The notes beneath the pieces are model-generated. The model did not search any database and was not told the DNA's origin. It was given only the letters and a program-made list of their open reading frames with translations. A stretch of DNA of 64,000 nt from CAYMRL01 sp964473205. GTDB lineage: Bacteria; Deinococcota; Deinococci; Deinococcales; Trueperaceae. Within the stretch, counting starts at the first letter, position 1, and every line of letters starts with the position of its first letter. Below are positions 17,865 to 27,342 of the stretch, one piece after another. Made by a program: the position numbers and the translations under genes. The stretch covers positions 1 to 64,000 of the forward strand of contig CAYYOK010000001.1 of the NCBI GenBank assembly GCA_964473205.1. The letters are read 5' to 3'.

Positions 17865-20009
17865 TCAGGGCAGCCGTACGAAGCCTTCATGGGCGACGGA
17901 CCAACCCTGCCCGAAGCCCGGCGCCGTCCCGGACGACCCGTCCCAGCCGCCCGCCATCAGGGCGACGGCCGCCAGCAGCCCTCCGTTGCCGGGCAAGTAG
18001 ACCGGGAGGCGACCTGCCTGCCGGTTGTGGCCGTTGACCAGGTAGGTGTTCTTTGGCCGGTCCATGAGCAGGGCCGCTACGGCGTCCTCTCGCCGCCCTA
18101 GCCTGGTGGCGGTCATGGCAGCCAGCGGGTAGTCCCAGCCCCAGGTGGAGTCCCAGTCCCAGTCGCGCAGCACCTCGTCCAGCGTGCGAGCCATGACGCT
18201 AGGTTCGATGAGACGAGTCCGTGGCAGCATGCCCAAGGCGGCCAGCATGCCCGGATGGTCGTCGCGCACCAGGTAGGGCGGTGTGGCCAGGGCGGTGTAG
18301 ATGCCGCCTAACACCTGGGGCTTGACCATCCCGTCTGCAACCGTCCGCCAAGCGCTCGGTGCGGTTCGACCCATCCGCCCCCACCAGGTGCAGGCGGTGT
18401 CTAGGGCCCAGGACCAGTAAGCGAGCTCGAAGGTCGGGCTCCGCGCCGTCGCCCGGCTCGCAGCGTAAGACTCCTGCGACGGGACGATCGGCGGCCCGAG
18501 CTCGAACCCCGCCCGGCCGCCGCCCGCCTGGGCGGCGAAAGCGGCCATGAGCTCGGCCGTGTCGAAGACCAGCTCGGCGTACTGCCGAAGCTTCTCAGGT
18601 GCGGGGTCGGCCCTGAAGCACATCTCGGCGAGGAAGATCGGGTGCGGCTGCTGCCACACCAGGAAGGGCCCGATGGAGCTGGGTGTCTCGCGGCCCTCGG
18701 GGCCGACCTGCTTGGGCCAGCGGGCGCCGGCCAGGCCTTGGCGCCGCGCCGTCTCGCGCGCCTGCGGCAGGACCTTCGCGTACCAGCTCAGGCTCCTCTC
18801 CAGCAGCCGGGATCGGCCCCAGGCCGCGAAGTGCAGCGCATGGAACCAGTGCATCTCGAGGTGGAACTTGCCGCGCCAGGAGTTGAGCAGCAGGCCTGTC
18901 TCGGCCGGTGGCACGGATCCGGCGCAGTTGATCGCCGTCAGGTACTGCGAGAGGACGATCCTCCGCTCTAGCTCTACCGCGCGGGGATCCTCGCTGCCGC
19001 AGAGGTCGACGCAGGCGCCGCTCGACCAGAACGACTCCCAGTGGCGGGCGCTGGCTGTGAGTACGCCCTGGACGGTGAGCCGCTCGACAGGGCGTGACGT
19101 GCCAGCCGCCTGCGAGACGAACTCCACGACCAGCTGCGCTCCTCCTTCGGCGTGGAAGACGAGGTCGTGTTCTTCCGCGCGGTGGAGCGCGAGACCGTGC
19201 GCGTGCACCAGCACCTCGTAGTGGGTGTCGTCGAGGTGCCTCCTTATCCTCCAGCCCGAGGCGGTTCGCTCGACCGTCGTCGTGTGAGCCTCGGGGCGCG
19301 TCCAGTCGCAGGCGTTCGCCCACTCGTCGCTGCCGTAGGGGAAGCGCAACCTGACGCCAACGCTCGTGCCGGCAGGGCCGTCGATGGCGATGGCCACGGC
19401 GTCCCTCTCGGGATGAGCAGCGGTAGTGACCGCGTAGCGTGCGTTGCCGAGCTCGAAGCGGCTGGCGATGACGCCGGTCCAGAGGTCCAGGAGCTGGTCG
19501 ACGCCTGAGAGGGAGTGAGCTGTCGGCGGCTCGAGCCGAGATCCCGGCTCAGGCCCAGAGGACCCCGGCTCCTGCCCAGGCGCAGCCCCGGTCCACAGGC
19601 CGATGGCGGCAAGCTGGATCTTGTGCGGGTTGCCACGCAGCCAGCGTTCGGCGTCGGTCTGGTCCGCCGCGTCGTGGGTCTCGCTGCTCAGGTCGACGTA
19701 GGGGACCCGGCCGTGGGGCGTGTCGTAGTCGCGCAGGGTCTCGGTCAGGGAGTACGCGCGCGGCGCGGGCAGGGAGTGCCACGCCCACTGCGCCATCGTC
19801 CCTAGCAGGGAGCCGCCGCCCTCCACCGGGTACGCCTCGGGGAAGGTCTGCAGGCCGGTCGGGTCGACGGCGAACGCGAACTCGCCGTTGCCGACCTGCA
19901 GCGGAGAGCGCGGGTCGATAGCGCTGAGGCGTACCGCATGCCGAGCGACGGTGGCGCGCCGGTCCGGTGCGCCTACCGGGGGGACTAGGAACGAGTCGCG
20001 GCTCGGCAT
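17865..20009 (-). CDS. Putative (alpha/alpha)6-barrel glycosidase (GH65/GH95-like)
   Basis: 714 residues without a signal peptide. The N-terminal part (LQVGNGEFAFAVDPTGLQT) looks like the beta-sandwich of six-hairpin glycosidases, and the C-terminal half carries helical-toroid features: GLLLNSWRGKFHLEMHWFH, GARWPKQVGPEGRE, WDSTWGWDYPLAAMTATRLG and LPGNGGLLAAVALMAGGWDG. I cannot place it in a single CAZy family or name the catalytic acid with confidence. It lies downstream of the sugar-binding-protein gene on the same strand, separated by a terminator, so it is probably a partly attenuated member of the xylose regulon or separately expressed. Confidence 0.65.
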   Translation of the reverse strand: MPSRDSFLVPPVGAPDRRATVARHAVRLSAIDPRSPLQVGNGEFAFAVDPTGLQTFPEAYPVEGGGSLLGTMAQWAWHSLPAPRAYSLTETLRDYDTPHGRVPYVDLSSETHDAADQTDAERWLRGNPHKIQLAAIGLWTGAAPGQEPGSSGPEPGSRLEPPTAHSLSGVDQLLDLWTGVIASRFELGNARYAVTTAAHPERDAVAIAIDGPAGTSVGVRLRFPYGSDEWANACDWTRPEAHTTTVERTASGWRIRRHLDDTHYEVLVHAHGLALHRAEEHDLVFHAEGGAQLVVEFVSQAAGTSRPVERLTVQGVLTASARHWESFWSSGACVDLCGSEDPRAVELERRIVLSQYLTAINCAGSVPPAETGLLLNSWRGKFHLEMHWFHALHFAAWGRSRLLERSLSWYAKVLPQARETARRQGLAGARWPKQVGPEGRETPSSIGPFLVWQQPHPIFLAEMCFRADPAPEKLRQYAELVFDTAELMAAFAAQAGGGRAGFELGPPIVPSQESYAASRATARSPTFELAYWSWALDTACTWWGRMGRTAPSAWRTVADGMVKPQVLGGIYTALATPPYLVRDDHPGMLAALGMLPRTRLIEPSVMARTLDEVLRDWDWDSTWGWDYPLAAMTATRLGRREDAVAALLMDRPKNTYLVNGHNRQAGRLPVYLPGNGGLLAAVALMAGGWDGSSGTAPGFGQGWSVAHEGFVRLP

Positions 20010-20035
20010 CGCAGCAGGCTACACGTGTCCGGGCG

Positions 20036-20067
20036 CAAAGAAGGAGCCCGCTGTGACGCGGGCTCCT
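20036..20067 (-). terminator. Rho-independent terminator after the sugar-binding protein gene
   Basis: On the minus strand AGGAGCCCGC pairs with GCGGGCTCCT (10-base perfect arms, 6-base loop) and is followed by TTCTTT. It lies 27 bases past the binding-protein stop. It is the clearest terminator in the window. Confidence 0.85.
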
Positions 20068-20093
20068 CGGTGAATCGCACGACTTGGAAGAGG

Positions 20094-21386
20094 TTACTGC
20101 GGTCCAGGGATGATGCGGGAGGCGCGCTCGACGTACTCGGCTGCCGCGCTCGCCGGCGAGATCAGACCGAACAGCACCTGCTCGTGGAGGAGGTTGGTGA
20201 GGTCGTCGACCTCACCCTTGCCGGAGGCGGGCACGAACAGAGCGGCCCTGCCTTCGGTCGCGACGCGCGCGAGGTACTCGGCGGACTGCGCCTCGAACTC
20301 GCCGAGGAACGGGCTTATGACCGCGGCGATGTCCGGGTTGAACGAGAGGCCGCGGTTGCCGAGGATGATCTTCGCCGCTTCTGGCTCGTTGAGCAGCCAG
20401 TCGACCAGCATCGCAGCTTCCTGCGGATGGCGCGAGCGGGCGTAGACGGTGAAGTACTGCGAGGGCAGCACCTGCAGGCCCGGCGAGGCGTACTGCGACT
20501 CGCCCGGGATCTTGATGATGTTGACGCGCTGGCCCAGGCGGTCGGCGAACTCCTGGACGTTGTTGGAGTAGGCGAACATCATCGCGGCCTTGCCCTGGCC
20601 GAAGTAGGTGCGCTCGGCCTGGGTGTTGAGCAACTCGACGGTCTCCTCGGCGGAGGGCATGCCGCCGTTGGTGAGGAGGTCGAGGGGGATCTGGAACAGG
20701 TCGGTCATCGTCTCGACCGAGACGCCGATGCCGCCGCCGGGCAGGAACATCTCGGGGCCGCGCTGAGCTGCGAACTCCTCCTTGATGTCCAGGCGCCAGT
20801 CGACGCCGAAGACGCCGTCGGGGAGGTTGGCGGAGAGCTGGCCCGCGATGTCGACGAAGTCTTGCCAGGTCCAGGTGCTGTCGTCGGGTACGGGCACGCC
20901 CGCCTGCTCGAACAGGTCGAGGTTGATGAGCAGCCCGCGCGCGTTGCCGCCGGTCGGGAGACCGTACACCGCGCCGTCGAGCGTGGCCGAGGAGTAAGCC
21001 GCAGGGTCGTAGCTGGCCAGGCCGACTGCATCGGCGACCGTCCTCAGGTCGACGAGCTGCCCGGCTGCGCCGTACTCGGTCGGGTAGGTACCGCCCATCG
21101 TGATCACGTCGGGCGCGTCGCCGGCGGCAGCTGAGGTGGCGAGCTTGTCGAAGTAGCCGTCGAAGACGGTCGGCTCGGTGACGACCGTGATCCACGGGTA
21201 CTCCGCCATGAACAGCTCGACCATCTGGTTGGTCCTGGCGTCGCGGTCGGGGTTGCCCCACCAGGTGAACCTGATGGTGACCGGATCTTGGGCCGCGGCT
21301 ACGCCCCAGGCAGCGAACAGCACGACCGCCGCCGCCAGGACGAACGCCCACCCGAAGCGTGACCTGCGTAGTCTCCTCACGAGCAT
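20094..21386 (-). CDS. ABC transporter sugar-binding protein (family 1 extracellular solute-binding)
   Basis: 430 residues. The signal peptide runs from RRLRRSRFGWAFVLAAAVV to VAAAQD (about residue 32). The mature start VTIRFTWWGNPDRDARTNQM and the landmarks APDVITMGGTYPTEYG and GLPTGGNARGLLINLDLF are typical of monomer/oligosaccharide-binding proteins. ATG 21386 has AAAGGTGGG a few bases upstream. It is divergent from the permease operon at 21779 and governed by a consensus promoter with a LacI-type operator, so it should bind the sugar that induces the regulon, probably xylose or a xyloside. Confidence 0.92.
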   Translation of the reverse strand: MLVRRLRRSRFGWAFVLAAAVVLFAAWGVAAAQDPVTIRFTWWGNPDRDARTNQMVELFMAEYPWITVVTEPTVFDGYFDKLATSAAAGDAPDVITMGGTYPTEYGAAGQLVDLRTVADAVGLASYDPAAYSSATLDGAVYGLPTGGNARGLLINLDLFEQAGVPVPDDSTWTWQDFVDIAGQLSANLPDGVFGVDWRLDIKEEFAAQRGPEMFLPGGGIGVSVETMTDLFQIPLDLLTNGGMPSAEETVELLNTQAERTYFGQGKAAMMFAYSNNVQEFADRLGQRVNIIKIPGESQYASPGLQVLPSQYFTVYARSRHPQEAAMLVDWLLNEPEAAKIILGNRGLSFNPDIAAVISPFLGEFEAQSAEYLARVATEGRAALFVPASGKGEVDDLTNLLHEQVLFGLISPASAAAEYVERASRIIPGPQ

Positions 21387-21500
21387 CAGTCCCACCTTTC
21401 CCGTCGAACCGCTGGCGAACGTGCGACTCCGACGACTGCTTGCGCGCCATCTGCCCCACGGCAGAAGAGGCACTGTGGTCAAACGACTAACTCAGATTCG

Positions 21501-21514
21501 TGAAACCGTTTTCA
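21501..21514. promoter_or_regulatory. LacI-type operator O1 (sugar-binding protein / permeases)
   Basis: TGAAACCGTTTTCA is the exact reverse complement of the operator at 27371-27384 and has the central CG of LacI-family sites. It lies over the transcription start predicted for the binding-protein gene. The remaining 264 bases up to the permease start hold no gene that I can see; a 10-base palindrome TCCTTAAGGA sits at 21706. Confidence 0.85.
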
Positions 21515-21520
21515 CCCGCG

Positions 21521-21549
21521 ATGATACTCACGGCGTGCCAGGGTGTCAA
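21521..21549 (-). promoter_or_regulatory. Near-consensus sigma-70 promoter for the sugar-binding protein
   Basis: Minus-strand TTGACA (21549-21544), a 17-base spacer and TATCAT (21526-21521). Transcription would start about 7-10 bases later, inside the operator at 21514-21501, which is an ideal geometry for repression. Confidence 0.8.
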
Positions 21550-21778
21550 CGAAGCGCGCCCTTCAGCGAGGCTTTATCTCGGGTAGACGCGCCGTACTCG
21601 GCACTCTTGCTTGACGAAGACCGGTCGAAGGGTGAGACTAGGCGGAGTAACCGATTTCAGGACTAGACGCCCGCTTGACGCAGCGTGGAGGTAGACGGTC
21701 TGCGTTCCTTAAGGACAGGATGCCTACACTGGTGGCAGTTCGTTCCCCTTCGACAGCGCTAGCGAGGAGGCGCGAAGC

Positions 21779-22723
21779 GTGAGCATCGCCAACGAGCTGC
21801 GCTCCCTCGTCAGGCGCGGCAAGGGTGATGGGGCGGCTTCGCGCCGCGACGCCGCGCGCGACAACAAGGTCGCCTACCTGTTCCTCGCCCCCTGGCTCCT
21901 GGGGCTGCTGGCGATCACGATCGGCCCGATGATCGCCTCGCTCTACCTCTCGTTCACCGACTACAACCTGCTCACCAGCCCTAAGTGGGTCGGGCTGGAG
22001 AACTACCGCGCGATGCTCGAGGACGCCAGGCTGTGGCGCTCGTTCAAGGTCACGATCAGGTACGTCGCATTCTCGGTGCCGCCGCTGCTGGTGTTCGCGC
22101 TGCTGATCGCGCTGGTGCTCAACCGCGGCATGCGCGGCCTCGCCTTCTACCGCTCGGTGCTCTACCTGCCGTCGATGCTCGGTGGCTCGGTGGCGATAGC
22201 GATCCTATGGCGCCAGGTGTTCGGCACGACCGGCATCGTCAACCAGCTCCTGGCGCAGTTCGGGGTGCAAGGCGCGGGCTGGATCTCCAACCCCAGGTAC
22301 GCGCTGTGGACGATCATCATCCTGAACATCTGGACGTTCGGCTCGCCGCTGATCATCTTCCTCGCCGGCCTGCGGCAGATACCGGAGATGTACTACGACG
22401 CCGCCAAGGTCGACGGGGCCAGCAGGCTGAGGCAGTTCTTCTGGATCACGCTGCCGCTTCTGACCCCGATCATCTTCTTCAATCTGGTGCTGCAGGTGAT
22501 CTTCGCGTTCCAGTCGTTCACGCAGGCGTTCATCGTCTCGGGAGGGACCGGCGGGCCCGCCGACTCGACGCTGTTCTACACGCTCTACCTCTACCGGCAG
22601 GGCTTCGCGTTCCTGCACATGGGCTACGCGTCGGCAATGGCGTGGTTCCTGCTGGTGGTGATCGCGGCCTTCACGGCCTTCAACTTCTGGCTGTCGCGCT
22701 ACTGGGTGTTCTATGACGACTGA
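21779..22723 (+). CDS. Sugar ABC transporter permease, MalF-like
   Basis: 314-residue integral membrane subunit with six predicted helices, starting with AYLFLAPWLLGLLAITIGPM. The ATPase-contacting EAA loop is MYYDAAKVDGASRLRQFFWI. GTG start at 21779 with GAGGAGG 8 bases upstream. It overlaps the next permease gene by 11 bases, so the two are translated together and form the heterodimeric channel. The binding protein is encoded divergently and no ATPase gene follows. Confidence 0.93.
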   Translation: MSIANELRSLVRRGKGDGAASRRDAARDNKVAYLFLAPWLLGLLAITIGPMIASLYLSFTDYNLLTSPKWVGLENYRAMLEDARLWRSFKVTIRYVAFSVPPLLVFALLIALVLNRGMRGLAFYRSVLYLPSMLGGSVAIAILWRQVFGTTGIVNQLLAQFGVQGAGWISNPRYALWTIIILNIWTFGSPLIIFLAGLRQIPEMYYDAAKVDGASRLRQFFWITLPLLTPIIFFNLVLQVIFAFQSFTQAFIVSGGTGGPADSTLFYTLYLYRQGFAFLHMGYASAMAWFLLVVIAAFTAFNFWLSRYWVFYDD

Positions 22724-23603
22724 CGGCGCGACACTCCACCGGGCCGTGCGGCCCGCCCCGGCCGGCCGGCAGGTCAGGCGGGCACTCATCGAGGTGCTGA
22801 AGCACGTCGGGGTCCTGACCCTCGCCTTCACGATGATCTACCCGCTGGTCTGGCTGGTCGTCGCGTCGCTGCGGCCGGAGGCGCTGATCTTCCGCGAGCC
22901 CGGCATCGTCCTGTCGCAGCTCAGCCTGGACAACTACGAGTTCGGCTGGACCGCCCTCAGCCACCCGTTCAGCCGCTACCTGCTCAACACCCTCTTGCTC
23001 GTGGGCGGCGCGATCCTCGGCAACCTGATGTCTTGCTCGCTGGCCGCCTACGCCTTCGCGCGGCTGAGGTTCACCGGGCGCGCGCTACTGTTCGCGATCA
23101 TGCTGATGACGATCATGCTGCCGTTCCACGTCGTGGTGGTGCCGCAGTACATCGTGTTCTCGAAGCTAGGCTGGGTGAACAGCTTCCTGCCTCTGATCGT
23201 GCCGAAGTTCCTCGCCGTCGACGCCTTCTTCGTCTTCCTGATGGTGCAGTTCATCAGGTCGATACCGCGCGAGCTCGACGAGGCCGCGCGCATCGACGGG
23301 GCCACCCACTTCCGCATCTACCGCAGCGTGATCCTGCCGCTGATGGTCCCCGCCCTCGCCACCACCGCGATCTTCACGTTCATCTGGACCTGGAACGACT
23401 TCTTCTCGCAGCTCCTCTACCTGACCTCGACGAGGAACTTCACCGTCTCGCTGGCGCTGCGCAACTTCCTCGACGCGTCCTCGACCTCGAGCTGGGGCGG
23501 GATGTTCGCGATGTCGGTCGTCTCACTGATCCCGCTCTTCATCATCTTCCTGCTCGGCCAGCGCTACCTGCTGCAGGGCATCTCGACGACGGGCATCAAG
23601 TGA
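22713..23603 (+). CDS. Sugar ABC transporter permease, MalG-like
   Basis: 296-residue inner-membrane permease with the first helix at VGVLTLAFTMIYPLVWLVVA and the EAA loop ELDEAARIDGATHFRIYRSV. It starts inside the end of the MalF-like gene and pairs with that protein. A Gfo/Idh/MocA dehydrogenase gene starts 43 bases downstream, giving a three-gene transcript for import and first oxidation or remodelling of the sugar. Confidence 0.93.
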   Translation: MTTDGATLHRAVRPAPAGRQVRRALIEVLKHVGVLTLAFTMIYPLVWLVVASLRPEALIFREPGIVLSQLSLDNYEFGWTALSHPFSRYLLNTLLLVGGAILGNLMSCSLAAYAFARLRFTGRALLFAIMLMTIMLPFHVVVVPQYIVFSKLGWVNSFLPLIVPKFLAVDAFFVFLMVQFIRSIPRELDEAARIDGATHFRIYRSVILPLMVPALATTAIFTFIWTWNDFFSQLLYLTSTRNFTVSLALRNFLDASSTSSWGGMFAMSVVSLIPLFIIFLLGQRYLLQGISTTGIK

Positions 23604-23646
23604 TGGGGGCGTACTCCGACAGTGGCGCGAACGTGATGGAGCTCCA

Positions 23647-24984
23647 GTGACCAAGACCCGCTACGCGCTGGTAGGAACGGGCTCCAGGGCGAGGATGTAC
23701 CTCGCGGCCATCCTCGGCGCGCACTCCGACGTCGCCGAGCTGGCGGCCTGGTCCGACACGAACCGCGGCCGCCTGGATGCGTACGAGGAGATGATGTTCG
23801 CCGGCTCGAGCCCGGGCGCTTCGCCGGCGCGCTTCGACCCCGCCGAGCTGGCCGCCGCCATCCGCGAGCACTGCGTCGACAGCGTGATCATCACCTCGCC
23901 CGACCACACCCATGCCGAGCTCATCGCCACCGCGCTGCGCGCCGGCGCCAACGTCGTCGTCGAGAAGCCGCTGACGACCTCCGAGGAGGGCGTGCGCGAG
24001 ATCGCCAGGGCCGCCGCCGAGACCGGCCGCCAGGTGCTGCTTACCTTCAACTACCGCTACGCGCCGCGCAACTCGGCGCTCAAGGCAGTGATTGCCGGCG
24101 GCGAGATCGGCGAGGTCACCTCGGTCCACTTCGAGTGGCTGCTCGACACCGCCCACGGAGCCGACTACTTCAGGCGCTGGCACCGCTACAAGGACCGCTC
24201 GGGCGGCCTGCTGATCCACAAGGCGTCGCACCACTTCGACCTGGTCAACTGGTGGCTGGGCGTCTCGCCGACGCGTGTCTTCGCCAGTGGCGGCCTGCGC
24301 TTCTACGGAGCGGAGAACGCTCGCAGCCGCGGCCTGGGCGAGAGACCCGCGCGCGGCTCGGTCGACGACGCGCGGCGCGACCGCTTCTCGCTCGACATGC
24401 GCCTCGATCCCGAGCTGAGGCGGCTCTACTACGAGCAAGAGGCGCACGACGGCTACCTACGCGACCGCGACGTGTTCGACGAGGGCATCACGATCGAGGA
24501 CAACCTCTCGCTGGTCGTCGACTACGCCTCGGGCGCATCGATGGCCTACACGCTCTCGGCTCACGGCCCCTGGGAGGGCTACACGGTGAGCGTCAACGGC
24601 ACCGAGGGCCGCGCCGAGCTGACGGTGGTGGAGCGCGGCGCGGTGCTGTTCGACGCGGGCGGCCGCGTCATCGTCGACCCCAGCGCGCGTCCCGAGGCTG
24701 GAGGCGCCGACGACCTGCGCCCGACCAGCGAGCGCCTCGTCGTGCAGCGCCACTTCGAGCGGGCGCGCGCCGTGCCGATCGCCGCGGGCGGCGGCGGGCA
24801 CGGTGGCGGCGACGAGCTGCTGCTCCAGGACGTGTTCAGAGGCGTCGCGCACGACCCGCTCGGCCGCACCGCGAACTGGCTCGACGGCGTGCGCTCGGTG
24901 GCCGTCGGGCTGGCCGGGAACCGGTCGTTGGCGACGGGGCTGCCTGTCAGCGTCGCCGAGCTCGGCCTGGGCGTGGCCGTCTAG
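23647..24984 (+). CDS. Gfo/Idh/MocA family oxidoreductase
   Basis: 445-residue NAD(P)-dependent sugar dehydrogenase family member. The Rossmann motif is YALVGTGSRARM at the N-terminus and the catalytic lysine is in VVVEKPLTTSEEG. HKASHHFDLVNWWLG is the conserved C-terminal domain segment with the active-site His/Asp. The start is GTG 23647. The substrate is unknown, though its position between sugar permeases and a LacI gene points to the transported sugar or a derivative. Its stop shares the palindrome CTAG with the stop of the convergent LacI gene. Confidence 0.9.
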   Translation: MTKTRYALVGTGSRARMYLAAILGAHSDVAELAAWSDTNRGRLDAYEEMMFAGSSPGASPARFDPAELAAAIREHCVDSVIITSPDHTHAELIATALRAGANVVVEKPLTTSEEGVREIARAAAETGRQVLLTFNYRYAPRNSALKAVIAGGEIGEVTSVHFEWLLDTAHGADYFRRWHRYKDRSGGLLIHKASHHFDLVNWWLGVSPTRVFASGGLRFYGAENARSRGLGERPARGSVDDARRDRFSLDMRLDPELRRLYYEQEAHDGYLRDRDVFDEGITIEDNLSLVVDYASGASMAYTLSAHGPWEGYTVSVNGTEGRAELTVVERGAVLFDAGGRVIVDPSARPEAGGADDLRPTSERLVVQRHFERARAVPIAAGGGGHGGGDELLLQDVFRGVAHDPLGRTANWLDGVRSVAVGLAGNRSLATGLPVSVAELGLGVAV

Positions 24985-26027
24985 TTGGCGCGCCGACTCA
25001 CGGCTGTGGCCGTGCTCGCTCCGTCGTCCCCGTGGTGCCTGGCGACCGACTCCCGCACCACCAGCCGCGGCTCGAACCTGCTGACGATGCGAGCGGGGTA
25101 CGGGATCCCGATGGCGTCGAGCGCCAGGCGCGCTGCCGACTTGCCCATCTCGACGAAAGGCTGGCCGACCGTCGTCAGGGCAGGGCTGACGTACCTGGCG
25201 AGCAGCACGTCGTCGTAACCGACGACGGACACGTCGTCAGGGACCTTGAGCCCGGCCTCCTTGAGGGCGAGCAGCGCCCCGGCCGCCGACTGGTCGTTGG
25301 CGGCGAAGGCCGCGGTGAACTCGCTGCCGCGGCGCAGCAGGCGCTGCATCCCGCGGTAGCCGCCGGCCTCGACGAACTCCCCCTCGACGATCAGCGACTC
25401 GTCGAAGCCGATGCCGGCCTCGCGCAGGGCCGTCTTGTAGCCCTCGAGGCGGTCCCGGCCGTCCTTCATCGAGAGGTTGCCGGTCATGTGAGCGATGCGC
25501 GTGTGGCCCTGCTCGATCAGGTAGCGGGTGGCGATGTAGCCGCCGTGCACGTTGTCGACGAAGACGCAGTTGTCCGAGAGCTCCTCGATGTGCCGGCCGA
25601 TGATCACGACCGGCCTGTCGCGGCTGGCCAGCTCGATGAGGTCGTAGTCGCTGGTGGCGGAGATCAGCAGGATCAGCGCGTCCACACGGCTCTGCGTCAG
25701 CGATTCGACGACCTGCCGCTCCCTGTCCGCGACCCTGTGGCCCGAGGAGACCATCAGGTGCATGCCGTGCTGCTCGACCACCGATTCGATGCCCTGGACG
25801 ATGCCGCCGTAGAAGAGGCCCGTCACCTCGTTGACGACGACGCCGATCGCGCCGGACCTGTTCGTCGCCAGGCTGCGGGCGAACGCGTTGGGCCGGTAGT
25901 CGAGCTGCTCGATCGCCGCCAGCACGGCCGCCCGGTTGGCGGGCGTGACCGCCACCCCGTTCATCACGCGCGAGACGGTCGCGACCGACACCTTGGCCAG
26001 CCGCGCCACCTCCCTTATCGTCGCCAC
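24981..26027 (-). CDS. LacI family transcriptional regulator
   Basis: 348-residue repressor. The helix-turn-helix is at the very start (TIREVARLAKVSVATVSRVM) and is followed by the hinge YRPNAFARSLATNRSGAIG, then a periplasmic-binding-like sensor domain ending in RLVVRESVARH. GTG 26027 is chosen because it leaves the usual 1-2 residues before the DNA-binding motif. An operator lies 9 bases upstream (autoregulation) and two more in front of the sugar-binding protein and xylB/xylA. It is therefore the likely local repressor of xylose uptake and catabolism, released by the sugar or a derivative. Confidence 0.93.
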   Translation of the reverse strand: MATIREVARLAKVSVATVSRVMNGVAVTPANRAAVLAAIEQLDYRPNAFARSLATNRSGAIGVVVNEVTGLFYGGIVQGIESVVEQHGMHLMVSSGHRVADRERQVVESLTQSRVDALILLISATSDYDLIELASRDRPVVIIGRHIEELSDNCVFVDNVHGGYIATRYLIEQGHTRIAHMTGNLSMKDGRDRLEGYKTALREAGIGFDESLIVEGEFVEAGGYRGMQRLLRRGSEFTAAFAANDQSAAGALLALKEAGLKVPDDVSVVGYDDVLLARYVSPALTTVGQPFVEMGKSAARLALDAIGIPYPARIVSRFEPRLVVRESVARHHGDDGASTATAVSRRAN

Positions 26028-26035
26028 GGTCCGAT

Positions 26036-26049
26036 TGTAAGCGGTCTCA
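26036..26049. promoter_or_regulatory. LacI-type operator O2 (autoregulatory)
   Basis: TGTAAGCGGTCTCA differs from TGAAAACGGTTTCA at three positions and ends 9 bases before the LacI GTG. The weaker match fits mild autorepression. Confidence 0.7.
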
Positions 26050-26106
26050 TCGGCTGGCAGGTCGCCCGCCTCGGAGCCCTTGGCGGCCAGTTGCCCGCCA
26101 CGCTGC

Positions 26107-27273
26107 CTACCTGACCCCGAGCAGCAGCTCGACGGTGAGCTGATCGAGCCTCTCGAGCCCCGTGCGACGCTCGCCCAGCGCCACGCGGTCGAAGGGGTAG
26201 GACTTGAGCCTAGATGCGGCATCTGCCGAGTAGCTCCGGGTCAGAGCCGAGAGCTCCTCGTCCTGAACCTCGAGCGCTGCGATCGCCGCCTGTATCTCGG
26301 CGTCGGCCGCGAACCTCTCGGCCTTCTCCTTGAGGATCAGGTAGGTGCGCATGCAGCCGCGGGCGAAGTCCCAGACTCCTTCCTCGTCCTCGGTGCGCAG
26401 CGCGTGGGCGTCGAAGTGCCTCACCCCGTCGTAGCCGGACTCCTCCAGCAGCTTGACGAGGAAGAAGGTGGACTTGATGCTCTCGGAGCCGAAGCGCAGG
26501 TCCTGGTCGTAGCGGTTCATCTTCTGGTCGTTGAGGTCGATGTGGAAGAGCTTGCCGGCGTCGAGCGCCTGCGCCACGGCGTGCACGAAGTTGAGGCCCG
26601 CCATCGTCTCGTGTGCGAACTCGGGGTTGAGGCCGAACTTCTCCGGCTTGTCCAGGGTCGAGATGAGCCCGAGCGCCGAGCCGACGGTGGCCATGAACGC
26701 GTCGCCGCGCGGCTCGTTGGGCTTGGGCTCGATCGCGAAGCGCATGTCGTAGCCGTTGGCGTCGGCGTAGTCAGCGACGTAGTTGTAGGCGTCGCGCAGA
26801 CGTCTGAACGCATCCAGGTGGTTGCCGGCCGCGTCGACCTCGCAGCCTTCGCGGCCGCCCCAGAAGACGTAGACCTTGGCGCCCAGCTCGGCGCCCATGT
26901 CCATCGTCTGCAGCACCTTGCTGAGCGCGTACGCCCGCACGCGAGCGTCGGCGCTGGTCAGCGAGCCCTCCTTGAACGCCGGGTCGTGGGCGAGGTTCGC
27001 GGTCGTCATCGCGCACACCAGGCCGTTGTCGTCGAGCGCCCGCTTGAAGTCCCTGACGATCTTGTCGCGCTCGGAGGCGTTCGCTGTTATCGGCACTAGG
27101 TCGTTGTCGTGAAGACAGGTCCCGTAGGCGCCTATCTCGGCGAGCTTGCCTAGGGTGTAGTGCGGGTCCAGCGGCTTGCGCGTCGGCCCGCCGAACGGGT
27201 CTTGCCCCGTCCAGCCGACGGTCCACAGTCCGAAGGTGAACTTGTGCTCTGGCCTAGGCTGGTAGTCGGTCAT
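26107..27273 (-). CDS. xylA: Xylose isomerase
   Basis: 388-residue metal-dependent aldose-ketose isomerase of the shorter class I (Streptomyces/Thermus) type converting D-xylose to D-xylulose. Catalytic H55 and D58 are in GTCLHDNDLVP; metal and substrate residues E182, K184 and E187 are in FAIEPKPNEPRGD; FHIDLNDQ and VRHFDAHALR carry further metal ligands. ATG 27273 is preceded by AAGGAG at 6 bases. It is divergent from xylB across an operator. The LacI gene lies 80 bases downstream on the same strand and may be cotranscribed. Confidence 0.96.
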   Translation of the reverse strand: MTDYQPRPEHKFTFGLWTVGWTGQDPFGGPTRKPLDPHYTLGKLAEIGAYGTCLHDNDLVPITANASERDKIVRDFKRALDDNGLVCAMTTANLAHDPAFKEGSLTSADARVRAYALSKVLQTMDMGAELGAKVYVFWGGREGCEVDAAGNHLDAFRRLRDAYNYVADYADANGYDMRFAIEPKPNEPRGDAFMATVGSALGLISTLDKPEKFGLNPEFAHETMAGLNFVHAVAQALDAGKLFHIDLNDQKMNRYDQDLRFGSESIKSTFFLVKLLEESGYDGVRHFDAHALRTEDEEGVWDFARGCMRTYLILKEKAERFAADAEIQAAIAALEVQDEELSALTRSYSADAASRLKSYPFDRVALGERRTGLERLDQLTVELLLGVR

Positions 27274-27342
27274 GGGGGCTCCTTCGGATGAGTTCGTAGT
27301 GGTCTCGAGAGGGTGGCTCACGGTCGGCGGCTGGGGCTTCTG

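Noticed and set aside
24135..26114. A 659-codon plus-strand open frame
   Set aside because: It runs out of frame through the dehydrogenase gene and antisense through the LacI gene; the product is Arg/Ala-rich without family features.
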